Part shown: piece after piece, positions 1-9,903 of the stretch
Numbering within the stretch: the first letter of the stretch is position 1
Layout: each line of letters begins with the position of its first letter
NCBI GenBank assembly: GCA_024405875.1
Contig: JAKSOA010000001.1
Coordinates: forward strand, 62,001 to 126,000
DNA length: 64,000 bases
Source: Paludibacteraceae bacterium
GTDB lineage: Bacteria; Bacteroidota; Bacteroidia; Bacteroidales; Paludibacteraceae
Direction of reading: 5' to 3'
Position numbers and translations under genes: made by a program
The notes under the pieces: generated by a model
Databases searched by the model: none
Seen by the model: the letters and a program-made list of their open reading frames with translations, nothing else
What the model was told of the DNA's origin: nothing

Positions 1-1335
1 CGTTACAGAGTGAAGGGTTCAGAGAACGGAGCGGAGCGTGACCAGTTCCGTGACCTTGTACAGGCCTTCCACGATGCCGGCATAGCCGTAATCATTGACC
101 TTGTTCCTAACCACACCGCAGAGGATATGGAGGGACACGATTGGAACTTCAACTTCAACGGTTTTGACAAGCAATATTACTACCGCACTAAGAATTTTGA
201 ACATATAGGAGGCTACGGCAATGAGGTTAAGACAGAGAACCGTCCTATGACCCAACGCTGGCTCATAGACCAATGTATGTACTACATAAATGAGTTCGGT
301 ATTGATGGTTTCAGAATTGACCTTGCAGGTCAGATGGACCAGCAGACTCTTCTGAAACTTAGAGAGACCATTGGATATGACAAGATTCTCTACGGAGAGC
401 CCTGGATTGGCTCAAATGACCCTGAGTATGAAAACAATCCTGATTGGGATTGGTATAAAGAAGACGCTCCTATCTGTTACTTCCAAGATGAGAGCCGCAA
501 CGCTTACAAAGGTGCCACATTTGAACTCAAAGACCCAAAGACAGACCGTGGCTGGGCAGGTGGCAAATTCTCTGAGAGAGACAATGTAATGAAGGGTCTG
601 ACCTGCACCTATAAAGATGACAAGAACCCTTGCAGCGGTATAACATACCTTGACATTCACGATAACTTCGCTCTTGCAGACCAATTTGGTGGAGCGGACT
701 TTGACGGACGTTTCCACGTTGACCAGAAGGAGTACAAGATTGCGGCACTGCTTATGTTCACAACAACAGGTCCTATTGTACTGCACGGAGGTTCAGAGTT
801 TATGAGAAGCAAGGCTTACGCCCCTATGATGGAGATAGTTAAACACACAAAGAACTTTAACGTATATATTCACGGTTACCGTGACTCCTACAACTGCCGT
901 GAGGCTAATGACTACCATTGGGAACTTGTAGGTCAGAAACCCAACAAGGAGAACAAGAATGACTACAAAAATATGCTTGCATATTGGAAAGGACTTGCGG
1001 CACTGCGTAACTCTGAGTACGGCAAGGTATTCCGCACCTGTGACGCAGTACCTGAAGGCTATTACAAGTTCTTTGCTCCGGAAGATGAGCAGAGCGTTCT
1101 GGGTTATCTTGTTGATGACAAGGTTCTTGTACTTATCAACGCCGGTGACTTTGGGTATAATCTCAACTTCAACCTGCCTGAAGGTAATTGGGAACTTGTA
1201 GGAGATATAAATGAAATTAACCTTGAAGAGGGGTTGAAAGTCAAGAAGAACACACCAGTAGCCGTATCAGGAGAAAACAGTATTATGTTAGGCGGCAAGA
1301 GTGCGTATATATTCATCAATGCACCAGAGGAATAA
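1..1335 (+). CDS. Type I pullulanase-like GH13 glycoside hydrolase, 3' part
   Basis: The frame is open at the left edge, so the N-terminal carbohydrate-binding and linker domains are missing. About 444 residues of the catalytic barrel and C-terminal beta domain remain. GH13 motifs occur in order: DLVPNH (region I), GFRIDLAG with the nucleophile Asp (region II), ILYGEPW with the acid/base Glu (region III) and YLDIHDN (region IV). The YGEPW form and the following layout fit type I pullulanases, which cleave alpha-1,6 branches in pullulan or glycogen-like glucans. Other debranching GH13 enzymes are possible. No signal sequence can be judged because the start is missing. A short AT-rich spacer follows before trpS. 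Confidence 0.85.
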   Translation, partial: RYRVKGSENGAERDQFRDLVQAFHDAGIAVIIDLVPNHTAEDMEGHDWNFNFNGFDKQYYYRTKNFEHIGGYGNEVKTENRPMTQRWLIDQCMYYINEFGIDGFRIDLAGQMDQQTLLKLRETIGYDKILYGEPWIGSNDPEYENNPDWDWYKEDAPICYFQDESRNAYKGATFELKDPKTDRGWAGGKFSERDNVMKGLTCTYKDDKNPCSGITYLDIHDNFALADQFGGADFDGRFHVDQKEYKIAALLMFTTTGPIVLHGGSEFMRSKAYAPMMEIVKHTKNFNVYIHGYRDSYNCREANDYHWELVGQKPNKENKNDYKNMLAYWKGLAALRNSEYGKVFRTCDAVPEGYYKFFAPEDEQSVLGYLVDDKVLVLINAGDFGYNLNFNLPEGNWELVGDINEINLEEGLKVKKNTPVAVSGENSIMLGGKSAYIFINAPEE

Positions 1336-1385
1336 TTAACAATTAACAATTAATAATTAATAATTAATAATTAACAATTAACAAG
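1336..1385. repeat. AT-rich tandem simple repeat
   Basis: The intergenic stretch is built from near-identical units of AATTAATAATT and AATTAACAATT type. It separates the pullulanase gene from trpS. Such tracts are common between genes in this phylum. No clear hairpin terminator is seen. Confidence 0.7.
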
Positions 1386-1397
1386 TGGCGATTAGGA

Positions 1398-2444
1398 ATG
1401 GGTAAGATTATTTTAACGGGAGACCGCCCTACAGGAAAGTTACATATAGGGCATTATGTAGGGTCACTACGTCGCAGAGTTACGCTGCAAAATTCAGGAG
1501 AGTATGATAAAGTGCTTATAATGATTGCTGACGCACAGGCACTTACAGATAATGCGGATAATCCGGGCAAGGTTAGGGACAATATTATTGAGGTTGCCCT
1601 TGATTATCTTGCCTGCGGGCTTGACCCAAACAAAAGCACGCTCTTCATACAGTCAATGATTCCGGAACTTTGCGAACTTACATTCTACTATATGAACCTT
1701 GTATCTGTAGCACGTCTGCAACGCAACCCTACCGTAAAGACGGAGATTAAATTGCGCGGATTTGCTGATGAGAGCATACCTGTAGGTTTCTTTACCTACC
1801 CTATATCCCAAGCCGCAGACATAACCGCTTTCAAGGCAACCACAGTTCCTGTTGGAATAGACCAAGCCCCTATGATTGAGCAGTGTGTGGAGATTGTACG
1901 CCGCTTTAATAACGCCTACGGAGAAACACTTGTTGAGCCAAAGATATTACTTCCTGATAATCAGGCTTGTATGCGTCTGCCTGGAATTGACGGCAAGGCA
2001 AAGATGAGTAAATCTCTTGGAAACTGCATCTATCTTAGCGAGGAGGCTGACACACTCTCACAGAAAGTGCGTTCAATGTACACCGACCCTACTCACATTA
2101 AGATTACCGACCCAGGCAAACTGGAGGGCAATGTTGTATTCACATACCTTGACGCTTTCTGCCGTGATGAGCATTTTGCAGCATATCTTCCGGAATACAG
2201 CAATCTTCAGGAACTAAAAGACCACTACACACGTGGCGGTCTGGGCGATATGAAGGTTAAGAAATTCCTTGGATGCATTCTTGAAGAGGAACTCGCTCCC
2301 ATACGTGAGTGTAGAAAGGAGTTTGCAAAAGACCCTGCTGCTGTTTATGAAATACTGCGTAAAGGAAGTATCGCCGCTCGTGAGATTGCGGCAAAAACCC
2401 TTGATGAGGTCAAGGACGCTATGCGCATAAACTACTTCAAGTGA
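1398..2444 (+). CDS. trpS: Tryptophan--tRNA ligase
   Basis: This is a cytoplasmic class I aminoacyl-tRNA synthetase that charges tRNA-Trp. At 348 residues it has the normal length. The N-terminal [18 protein letters not shown] holds the HIGH signature, and KMSKSLGN near residue 205 is the KMSKS loop. The central region around residues 110-160 fits the Trp-specific subgroup. The 3' end overlaps the convergent transporter gene by 13 bases. The start ATG follows an AT-rich spacer, with no strong Shine-Dalgarno site, as is usual in this phylum. Confidence 0.95.
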   Translation: MGKIILTGDRPTGKLHIGHYVGSLRRRVTLQNSGEYDKVLIMIADAQALTDNADNPGKVRDNIIEVALDYLACGLDPNKSTLFIQSMIPELCELTFYYMNLVSVARLQRNPTVKTEIKLRGFADESIPVGFFTYPISQAADITAFKATTVPVGIDQAPMIEQCVEIVRRFNNAYGETLVEPKILLPDNQACMRLPGIDGKAKMSKSLGNCIYLSEEADTLSQKVRSMYTDPTHIKITDPGKLEGNVVFTYLDAFCRDEHFAAYLPEYSNLQELKDHYTRGGLGDMKVKKFLGCILEEELAPIRECRKEFAKDPAAVYEILRKGSIAAREIAAKTLDEVKDAMRINYFK

Positions 2445-3487
2445 GCGGCTTTTGCCTTTTTGTGCTTGTATAACTGCCAGGCGTTCATATTGTTATGCCA
2501 TATACAGTAGAGGCCTCCCGCAACGGCGTTTACCGGTGCCATAAATGTGTATGCAACCCAGATTATAAAGCCAGTGTTCTTCTGCCCTAACGCCTGACCT
2601 GTTGTAACCCTGTCTCCATAGTGTACTCCTATCTTGTGCCCGATATGAAACTGGACAAGGCAACAACCAAGTGAAACCACAGCAACCCCGATGAATGTCC
2701 ATAGAGTTATGTTGCTATGGAACAGAGCCTTCGTGGCAATTATTATTGCTATAGGAAGCGCTATCAGCCATAAGTAGAACGCCCACTCCTTTTGCTTAAG
2801 CAGCCAACTGTTAAACCTTGGCATTGTGTAGCGTATAAGCCAGGCAAGGAGCAGCGGACCTATCAGAAGCGGAAAAAACTTTGCGGTAAGTTGAAGAAAC
2901 ATACTCATAAATGTCAGTCCTTCAACAGGGTTCAGCAGCGGCACAAAAAGCGGAATAAGAATTGAAGCAAGCAGATTGCTTATTATTACGTATGTTGAGC
3001 AATCCGCTATACTGCCGTCAAGTTTGGACGTAATTATGGCGGAGGCTGTTGCCGTAGGACATATTATGCAGCAAAACGCCGCCTCAACTATTATTTTCCA
3101 ATCACCTGTAAGATGTAACGCCGCAATGGCGAAAACAGAAGAGGCGACGGTCTGTATCAGCAGCAGCCACCAATGCCACCTCTTAATCTTCATATCGCGT
3201 ACCGATACGTGGCAGAAGGCAAGAAAGAGCATTAAAAAGATTAGTATCGGTTGCAGTACGGCTATTCCAAGTTCAGCGGCATAATGCACCTCTGGAGAGA
3301 ATCCGGCATAGTGGAACGCTAGGTATGAGCCTATTCCCACAACAATTGCTACTGGCAGCGTCCAGTCCTTCAAAAAACCTATAACTCTCTGATATGGAAA
3401 CATTTTTGCAACAAGATATTCCACTCTAATGGTCATAAACCACTTGAGGAATGACAAAATTACTAAAAAATTTTGCTTTTCGCTCAC
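2432..3487 (-). CDS. Bile acid:sodium symporter (BASS/SBF) family transporter
   Basis: This is an inner-membrane protein of about 351 residues with nine or ten hydrophobic segments. The C-terminal part contains the [12 protein letters not shown] motif typical of the BASS family, in which conserved polar residues form a sodium site. The substrate cannot be inferred. Bacterial members carry bile acids, pantoate or other organic anions. The first Met gives a soluble 28-residue extension; Met18 or Met29 would place the start closer to the first membrane segment. It converges with trpS and is divergent from the DUF5686 gene. Confidence 0.75.
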   Translation of the reverse strand: MSEKQNFLVILSFLKWFMTIRVEYLVAKMFPYQRVIGFLKDWTLPVAIVVGIGSYLAFHYAGFSPEVHYAAELGIAVLQPILIFLMLFLAFCHVSVRDMKIKRWHWWLLLIQTVASSVFAIAALHLTGDWKIIVEAAFCCIICPTATASAIITSKLDGSIADCSTYVIISNLLASILIPLFVPLLNPVEGLTFMSMFLQLTAKFFPLLIGPLLLAWLIRYTMPRFNSWLLKQKEWAFYLWLIALPIAIIIATKALFHSNITLWTFIGVAVVSLGCCLVQFHIGHKIGVHYGDRVTTGQALGQKNTGFIIWVAYTFMAPVNAVAGGLYCIWHNNMNAWQLYKHKKAKAAHLK

Positions 3488-3502
3488 TTAATCGTAACTT
3501 TA
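3472..3502 (+). promoter_or_regulatory. Bacteroidota-type promoter for the DUF5686 gene
   Basis: TTTG (3472-3475) and TAACTTTA (3495-3502) are separated by 19 bases. This matches the TTTG / TAnnTTTG pattern of the primary sigma factor in this phylum, with the last base differing. Transcription would start at about 3509, some 20 bases before the ATG at 3528. Confidence 0.6.
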
Positions 3503-3527
3503 CAAGATATTAATGGCTTCATAATAA

Positions 3528-6068
3528 ATGGGCTTTTCAAAAAGAATATTACTGTCAGTTCTCCTTTGTGTTACCGCCGCATTCTCTTATGCGGAGACAT
3601 ACATTGGTTTAGTTACTGACTCCATTTCCGGAGAGACTCTTCCCGGCATCTCAATACAAATTGAGGGCACAATGTTCGGAGACATCACTGATTTTGACGG
3701 AAACTTCTCCATTAACGCCAACCCTGACCAAAATCTTATCTTCTCATTCTTAGGATACAATTCACGCACTATATCCCTGAAAAAGTACCCGTTGGGAAGA
3801 AAAATCAACATTAAACTGCAACCTACCGACTACCAACTTGAAGAGGTGCAGGTTACAGCAAAGAACTCCTACTCAAAAAAGAACAACCCCGCTGTTGACT
3901 TAATCAGACGCATCATAGCAGAAAAGAATGACAACCGTATGGAGGGCTGCAAATATTACCAGCGTGACACGTATGAGAAACAGGTGATGGGCTTTACAGA
4001 TTTCTCAAAAAAAGTCTCAAATGCGTTGGGAATCAATGATATAACCCAACAATCAGACACATCAATAATCAGTGGTAAAACAACTCTGCTTGTCTCACTC
4101 AAAGAGTGGAGTATGACGCAATACTACAGGCAAAACCCAAAGGATTTCAAAAAAATAATAAAGGGCAGGACAAGCCAAGGTATTGATGATGAGATTGTTG
4201 CCGAAGGGTGGTTGGATGCGTTTACAGAGGAACTGTTCAAGGATATGGACATATACAGCAACTCTGTAATGATAGGTTTCAAACCTTTTGTGGGACCGCT
4301 CTCAAAAATGTCACCTGACTTCTACAAGTTCTTCATTAAAGACACCATAGCGGTTGACAGCACCAAATACATAAGGCTTGGATTCACTCCGTTCAACTCT
4401 GCAAACTACGGGTTTATGGGATTCATATCGGTGGATTCAGCCACACTTGCCATTAAAGATGTCTGCCTTGACATTCCCAAAAACACAAACATAAACTATA
4501 TTGATGGTCTCCACATTGAGCAGACGTATGAGAAGGGCGCTCAAGGTATTATGGAACTCAAAAATGATAAGTTAGTGACAGAACTTGCTGTTGTCAAGGG
4601 CACACAAAGTGTATATCTGGAACGTACAAGGAACTTCTCAAACTATAAGTTCAATGTTCCTAATGACTCTGTAATGCGTTCCATTGCCGGTGATGTGCTG
4701 GAACTTAAAGAGGCGGTTGAGAAAGACAGCACTTTCTGGGCGTCACAGCGTCCCGACTCACTCTCATTCAATGAGTCAAAGATGGCGTCATTGATTTCAA
4801 AATTACAGAAGCACCCCGTAGTCAAAGGTATTCTGTGGATAGCGGAGACTCTTATCAAGGGCTATATAAGAACTGCCAAGGTTAGCAAATTTGACATAGG
4901 TCCCGTCTATACAATGTTCTCTTCAAACGCCATAGAGGGATTCCGTTTGAAAGTGTGCGGCGAGACCACGGCTAATCTATTTCCTAATTTCTTTGCAAAC
5001 GGTTATATGGCTTTCGGATTCGGGGATAACAGAATAAAATACGGCGGCACTCTTGAATACTCATTCAATGAAAAGAAGTATCACCCACGTGAGTTCCCTA
5101 TACACTCAATACAACTCTCTGCGGCGTCAGATATTAGGACTGTGGGTGAGCAGCCAGGCTCAACGCTCTCAGATAACCTCTTCTACTCTATCAAGCGTAT
5201 GCCTGTTTACAATATGATGTACTATACTCAAGGCAAATTGACATATACGTTTGAGAGCCGTACAGGTTTCTCCGTGCAACCTTGGATTCTTTATGAACTT
5301 GAGGAGAGTACAGGTAGTCTGATTTTCAAAAGAGAGACATCAGGGGCATTGGAGACACCTAAATATGAGAATCTGCAATATCTGCACAATAATGAGGTGG
5401 GTATTAAACTGCGCTACGCGCCTAAGGAGAAGTTCGCTCAAGGACGCATATACCGTTTTAACCTGAAGAACCCGCATCCTGTATTTGAACTGACGCACAA
5501 GGCAAGTTTCGCCGGACTTCTTAAAGCGGAGTACGGTTATCAGAAGACTGAGTTCAAGTATCTGCAACGTTTCTTCCTCAACGCCTACGGACGTATTGAC
5601 CTTACAATAAAGGCTGGTAAAATATGGACAGGCGACTGTGCCTATCCATATCTGGATATGCCTAACTCAAACACCTCATTTACTGTTATGGATGAGTCAT
5701 TCAGCCAGGTTAACCCTCTTGAGTTTGTGGCGGACAACTTCGCATCGCTTGATTTAGGTCTTCATACAAATTTGATTTTCAACTCAATTCCGGGTGTCAA
5801 GAAGGCGCAACTGCGTGAGGTGTTCGGATTCAAACTCTATTGGGGTCACCTTTCAGAGAAGAACAACCCTATGTACAATAAGAACCTGCTTGCATTCCCT
5901 GAGGGTACATACGCAATGAATTGGAGAGACCCTTATATGGAGTTCAGCGTGGGTATAGATAATATTCTTAAGATATTACGCATTGACTATGTTCGCCGTC
6001 TCACACAAACAGGCCATAAGAACATCTGGGTGAACGGAGTGAGGGTTTCACTTAGTTTCCAATTCTAA
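3528..6068 (+). CDS. DUF5686 outer-membrane protein with carboxypeptidase-regulatory-like domain
   Basis: This is an 846-residue secreted protein. A signal peptide ending near SYA (residue 22) is followed by a CarboxypepD_reg-like beta-sandwich (about 26-110: TYIGLVTDSISGETLPGISI). A long DUF5686 region follows and ends in strand-rich sequence with a terminal aromatic residue (VRVSLSFQF), consistent with an outer-membrane barrel. The family is widespread in Bacteroidota, and its exact role is unknown. It is followed after 26 bases by a lipoprotein gene and probably shares its transcript. Confidence 0.8.
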   Translation: MGFSKRILLSVLLCVTAAFSYAETYIGLVTDSISGETLPGISIQIEGTMFGDITDFDGNFSINANPDQNLIFSFLGYNSRTISLKKYPLGRKINIKLQPTDYQLEEVQVTAKNSYSKKNNPAVDLIRRIIAEKNDNRMEGCKYYQRDTYEKQVMGFTDFSKKVSNALGINDITQQSDTSIISGKTTLLVSLKEWSMTQYYRQNPKDFKKIIKGRTSQGIDDEIVAEGWLDAFTEELFKDMDIYSNSVMIGFKPFVGPLSKMSPDFYKFFIKDTIAVDSTKYIRLGFTPFNSANYGFMGFISVDSATLAIKDVCLDIPKNTNINYIDGLHIEQTYEKGAQGIMELKNDKLVTELAVVKGTQSVYLERTRNFSNYKFNVPNDSVMRSIAGDVLELKEAVEKDSTFWASQRPDSLSFNESKMASLISKLQKHPVVKGILWIAETLIKGYIRTAKVSKFDIGPVYTMFSSNAIEGFRLKVCGETTANLFPNFFANGYMAFGFGDNRIKYGGTLEYSFNEKKYHPREFPIHSIQLSAASDIRTVGEQPGSTLSDNLFYSIKRMPVYNMMYYTQGKLTYTFESRTGFSVQPWILYELEESTGSLIFKRETSGALETPKYENLQYLHNNEVGIKLRYAPKEKFAQGRIYRFNLKNPHPVFELTHKASFAGLLKAEYGYQKTEFKYLQRFFLNAYGRIDLTIKAGKIWTGDCAYPYLDMPNSNTSFTVMDESFSQVNPLEFVADNFASLDLGLHTNLIFNSIPGVKKAQLREVFGFKLYWGHLSEKNNPMYNKNLLAFPEGTYAMNWRDPYMEFSVGIDNILKILRIDYVRRLTQTGHKNIWVNGVRVSLSFQF

Positions 6069-6094
6069 ATAATTAGCAATTAGTAGTTAACATT

Positions 6095-7543
6095 ATGAAA
6101 AATAGGCATTTATTAACAATTGTAGTCTTTATGATGGCGTTGGCGTCTTGTACGGCAAAGCAGGGGTACTACATTAAAATATCTTCAAATGATTTGAAGG
6201 GTGATACAGTAACTCTTGCCCATTACAAGATGGGGGCATTGATTAACAATGACTCAATTATTGTTGACCAGAATGGCAACGGTGTTTTCAAAGGGAGCGA
6301 GCCTCTTAAAGAGGGCAATTATGTGCTATATTTGAAGGACGGCAACTATGTTGATGTACTTATGGGCAAAGACCAGCGTTTCAGCGTTACTCTTGACACC
6401 CTTAATATGCCCGCAAATGTTAAGTTCCGTGGCGCTAAGGAGACTGAGGATTTCTTTGAATATACTTTGCTCTTCTTTAAGAACAAAAAAGAGATTGAGA
6501 AGATAGTCTCTGACGCTCAAGCAAACCCCAATGCTGACATAGAGGCTGTAAGAAAAGAGATTGAGGCAAAACAGAACATTGTTGTCTCTAAAAAGGAGGA
6601 ACTTGTAAAAAAATATGAGGGAGAGATGCTCTCTGTTTTCCTGAATGGCTATGACATACCACAACCTGATGAGATGACTGTACCTGACGGATGCTCAAAC
6701 CCGGACTCTGTACGAGCCTCAATGTACTATGCTTTTTTCCGTGACAACTATCTTGCCAACATAGACTTTGCCGATGAGCGTTCATACTACACGCCCTATG
6801 TACGGCAAAGAATTGACACATACCTGAACAAGGTGTTGGTTCAGCAGTATGACTCCATTATCCCACAAGCCATAAAACTTGTTGAACGCAGTACTCCTAA
6901 TGATTCAGCGTTTAAGATTATGGCAAGTTATATGCTTAAATACGCCACCAATTATGACCTGCCAGGATTCCTTGATATGCGTCATATTATGGGTATTGAC
7001 AATCTTATTGTGGAACTTGCAGACCGCTACTACCTAAACGGCAAGGCGTTCTGGGCTGACTCAACTCAGTTGGCGTCACTGAAGAAAAAAGCGGACAAAA
7101 TACGCTACTGTCAGATAGGAAAACCTGCCGTAAACATTCCTATAGCCAATATTACAGGTGAATATGATTCCCTCTACAACAAATGCGGAACTGTTTTCAC
7201 CGTACTTGTATTCTACGAGCCTGATTGCGGGCATTGTCAGAAAAGACTTCCTGTCATCGCTGACTTTTACAAGCAATATGAGAATGATGAGCGTGTAAAT
7301 GTAATTGCCTTTTGTATGAAGGACACAAAGAATGAGTGGATTGATTTCATTAAGACATACAACACAGGTAATCTTATAAATGTCTGGGACCCTGAACGTA
7401 AGTCAAACTATTGGACAAACTTTGACACATCAGAGACCCCGATGATATACATTCTTGATTCAGAGAAAAGAATTGAGGCGAAGAATCTTGAACCGGAACA
7501 ACTTTACGGAGTAGCGTCATATAAAAAAGTGAAAAGTGAATAA
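6095..7543 (+). CDS. Thioredoxin-fold lipoprotein (DUF5106/DUF4369-like)
   Basis: This is a 482-residue lipoprotein. The lipobox LASC ends the signal peptide at residue 19. The N-terminal section (about 25-110) resembles DUF4369, a helical middle resembles DUF5106, and the C-terminal third (about 345-475) is a thioredoxin fold with CGHC at PDCGHCQKR. TlpA/ResA-like proteins reduce disulfides outside the cytoplasm. Substrate and partner are not evident. It lies just downstream of the DUF5686 gene on the same strand. Confidence 0.8.
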   Translation: MKNRHLLTIVVFMMALASCTAKQGYYIKISSNDLKGDTVTLAHYKMGALINNDSIIVDQNGNGVFKGSEPLKEGNYVLYLKDGNYVDVLMGKDQRFSVTLDTLNMPANVKFRGAKETEDFFEYTLLFFKNKKEIEKIVSDAQANPNADIEAVRKEIEAKQNIVVSKKEELVKKYEGEMLSVFLNGYDIPQPDEMTVPDGCSNPDSVRASMYYAFFRDNYLANIDFADERSYYTPYVRQRIDTYLNKVLVQQYDSIIPQAIKLVERSTPNDSAFKIMASYMLKYATNYDLPGFLDMRHIMGIDNLIVELADRYYLNGKAFWADSTQLASLKKKADKIRYCQIGKPAVNIPIANITGEYDSLYNKCGTVFTVLVFYEPDCGHCQKRLPVIADFYKQYENDERVNVIAFCMKDTKNEWIDFIKTYNTGNLINVWDPERKSNYWTNFDTSETPMIYILDSEKRIEAKNLEPEQLYGVASYKKVKSE

Positions 7544-7557
7544 AGAAAAGTGAAAAG

Positions 7558-8745
7558 TTGATAGTTTTGAAAAGCAGACCACTTAAAATAGGACTTTTTA
7601 ATGAGTGTTTCCCGCCTATTCAGGACGGGGTGTCACAAGTAGTTGAGAACTACGCACGTTTGTTGACGGAGAGAGGTAATGATGTTACGGTTGCAACGGC
7701 TAAAGTTCCATTCTTTGACTATCCGCAAACATACGATGTCAAAAACATTGCCTCTGTTCCTATGCTTTTCCGTCTTCCATACAGGGTAGGATTACCTACC
7801 TGGATGGTTCCCTTACAACCTATTATGAGGTATAAATGTGACATACTTCACTTACACTCCCCATTTACAGCCGGAAGGATTGCGCTGAAACTTGGCAAAA
7901 AAAACAACACCCCTGTAATAGCCACTTTTCACTCCAAATACCGAGATGACTTCAAACGCTCAGTTAAATTTGATTGGGCGGCTGACTTTATGGTGAGGCA
8001 TATTATGGAGGTTTTTGAAGCGGCTGATGAGGTTTGGGTTCCTCAAAAGGCTGTCCTTGAGGTTATGAGAAGTTACGGATATAAAGGAAAGGCAGAAATA
8101 GTACCGAATGCTGTTGATTATGACCTCACAGACCTTGATTTACCTGAATTAAGAGTTCAGGCAAGGCATATGATAGGGCTTACAGACGAGGTTCCCTGTT
8201 TGCTCTTTGTTGGTCAGATAATTAAGGAGAAGCGGGTGGACTTTATTCTGGAGGCATTGCAACTGCTTAAGAAGAGAGGATTCAAATTCCGTGCGTTTTT
8301 CATTGGGAAAGGCTATTGGGCAGATGAGTTGAGACTTGGCATTATAACAAAAAGACTTAGAGACTGTGTTGAGTACAAAGGTCAGTTACACGACCGTTCC
8401 GCACTGCAACTATACTATGCGGCGGCAGACCTGTTCCTGTTCCCGTCACTATATGACAACGCTCCGCTTGTAGTACGTGAGGCTGCGGTTCATCATACGG
8501 CGTCAATACTTACAGAAGGCTGTACAAGTGCCGAGGTTATTGACCCCGATGTCAACGGATTCCTGGCACCAAACAAAACAACAGATGAGTTCGCCGAGAC
8601 CATAATCAACATATTATCTGACAAGGAGAGACTTGACAAGGTGTCAGCAGGTGCCGCCGCAACCTTAGGTCTTACTTGGAAACAACTGATGCCGGAGGTT
8701 GAGGACAGATACAGACACTTAATCAAAAGAAAAGTGAATAGTTAA
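7558..8745 (+). CDS. GT4-family glycosyltransferase
   Basis: The protein is about 395 residues with a GT-B fold. The N-terminal Rossmann half begins KIGLFNECFPPIQDGVSQVV, and the C-terminal donor half contains LLFVGQIIKEKRVD and the LFLFPSLYDNAPLVVREA stretch with the E-x7-E type sugar-nucleotide site. It resembles enzymes that glycosylate diacylglycerol or phosphatidylinositol. No ATG is available near the N-terminus; TTG at 7558 or 7567 must serve. It precedes an LPG-synthase-like membrane protein, which suggests a cell-envelope lipid role (inference). Confidence 0.8.
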   Translation: MIVLKSRPLKIGLFNECFPPIQDGVSQVVENYARLLTERGNDVTVATAKVPFFDYPQTYDVKNIASVPMLFRLPYRVGLPTWMVPLQPIMRYKCDILHLHSPFTAGRIALKLGKKNNTPVIATFHSKYRDDFKRSVKFDWAADFMVRHIMEVFEAADEVWVPQKAVLEVMRSYGYKGKAEIVPNAVDYDLTDLDLPELRVQARHMIGLTDEVPCLLFVGQIIKEKRVDFILEALQLLKKRGFKFRAFFIGKGYWADELRLGIITKRLRDCVEYKGQLHDRSALQLYYAAADLFLFPSLYDNAPLVVREAAVHHTASILTEGCTSAEVIDPDVNGFLAPNKTTDEFAETIINILSDKERLDKVSAGAAATLGLTWKQLMPEVEDRYRHLIKRKVNS

Positions 8746-8762
8746 CTTTCAACAAATTAATT

Positions 8763-9842
8763 GTGAGTAGCACAGAGAACATAGTACAATCAAAATTAAA
8801 GACCAAGCACATAGTACTTCCTGTTGTGTTCGGGCTGATTGGCGTTGTGTGGATGTTTGTCTCTGAGTTCAAGTCATTCGGTGAGGTATGGCTGCCCGAC
8901 TATATAAACGGGTTCTCCATACTGTTCCTTGTCTGTGCCATTCTGATGGTTGTCATAAAAGACGGAGCCGGAATGTGGAGGTTGTGGTTTCTAAGTGACA
9001 AGAGAATTGGTCTAAAAGGACTTTTCAGAGTCAGAATGCTCTATGAATTCACATCGGCTGTCACACCCTCGGCAGCAGGTGGCTCAACTCTTGAGATGCT
9101 CTTCATTAACAAAGAGGGGGTTCATTTCGGTGAGAGTACCGCTATCAGCATTATTTCACTATTCTGTGATGAGTTGTTCTTTGTTGTAGCATTCCCCGTA
9201 ATGCTTATCTTCATTCCAATACAGGAGTTGTTCGCCATATCAGGAGGTGTCGCCACGGTTTTGTCTCTCTTTCTCATAGGCTATGTTTTGAAAGCCATCT
9301 GGGTGTCTATACTCTTTGTTGGTATTTTCATAAAGCCTGAGGCTCTCGCCTGGATTATAAAACAGATATTCAGAATAAAATTCCTGCGCAAATGGCAGTA
9401 CGGAGCAATGCGTACGGCGGCGGAGATAAGAACATGCTCACGCAAGATAAAGCACAAATCCATCTCTTTCTGGGTTACAACGCTTTGTCTCAGCGCTGCC
9501 ATCTGGCTCGCTCGTTTCAGCATAGTGAACTTTCTTATTATGGCGTTCAGCACAGGTGAGGGAGCGGAGTTCCTCTCTTTCCACGACAACATTATAGTTT
9601 TATGCCGTCAAATTATCACGATGGTTGTTATGATGATAGCGCCGACACCTGGCGGTAGCGGATTCATAGAGGTTCTTTTTGAAAACTATCTTGGAGAATT
9701 TCTTCCTGCCACAGGTATTGTCCTAGTACTTATCACCGCAATATGGCGTCTGCTAACCTACTATTACTATCTGGTAATAGGAGCCATCATAGCACCTAAA
9801 TGGGTGGCTAAAAACTTTGGCTCAAAAAAGTTGGAAGGTTGA
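8763..9842 (+). CDS. Lysylphosphatidylglycerol synthase TM-region family protein
   Basis: This is an integral membrane protein of about 359 residues with roughly eight hydrophobic segments. The motifs TPSAAGGSTLEM and APTPGGSGFIEV are typical of the LPG_synthase_TM (UPF0104/YbhN) family. It lacks a C-terminal aminoacyl-transferase domain, so it is the stand-alone membrane version, whose function is unclear. The start is GTG at 8763, 17 bases after the glycosyltransferase gene, with which it probably forms an operon. Confidence 0.8.
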   Translation: MSSTENIVQSKLKTKHIVLPVVFGLIGVVWMFVSEFKSFGEVWLPDYINGFSILFLVCAILMVVIKDGAGMWRLWFLSDKRIGLKGLFRVRMLYEFTSAVTPSAAGGSTLEMLFINKEGVHFGESTAISIISLFCDELFFVVAFPVMLIFIPIQELFAISGGVATVLSLFLIGYVLKAIWVSILFVGIFIKPEALAWIIKQIFRIKFLRKWQYGAMRTAAEIRTCSRKIKHKSISFWVTTLCLSAAIWLARFSIVNFLIMAFSTGEGAEFLSFHDNIIVLCRQIITMVVMMIAPTPGGSGFIEVLFENYLGEFLPATGIVLVLITAIWRLLTYYYYLVIGAIIAPKWVAKNFGSKKLEG

Positions 9843-9903
9843 TAAGATTTTGTGCTTAGCAGCCTATCTTAGACCAAATGTGTACCTCAAATATGTTGTT
9901 GAT

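Noticed and set aside
9817..9903. A longer guaA starting at TTG 9817
   Set aside because: The extra 29 residues overlap the end of the upstream membrane protein gene and lie before the conserved MQKIIVLDFGGQY start.
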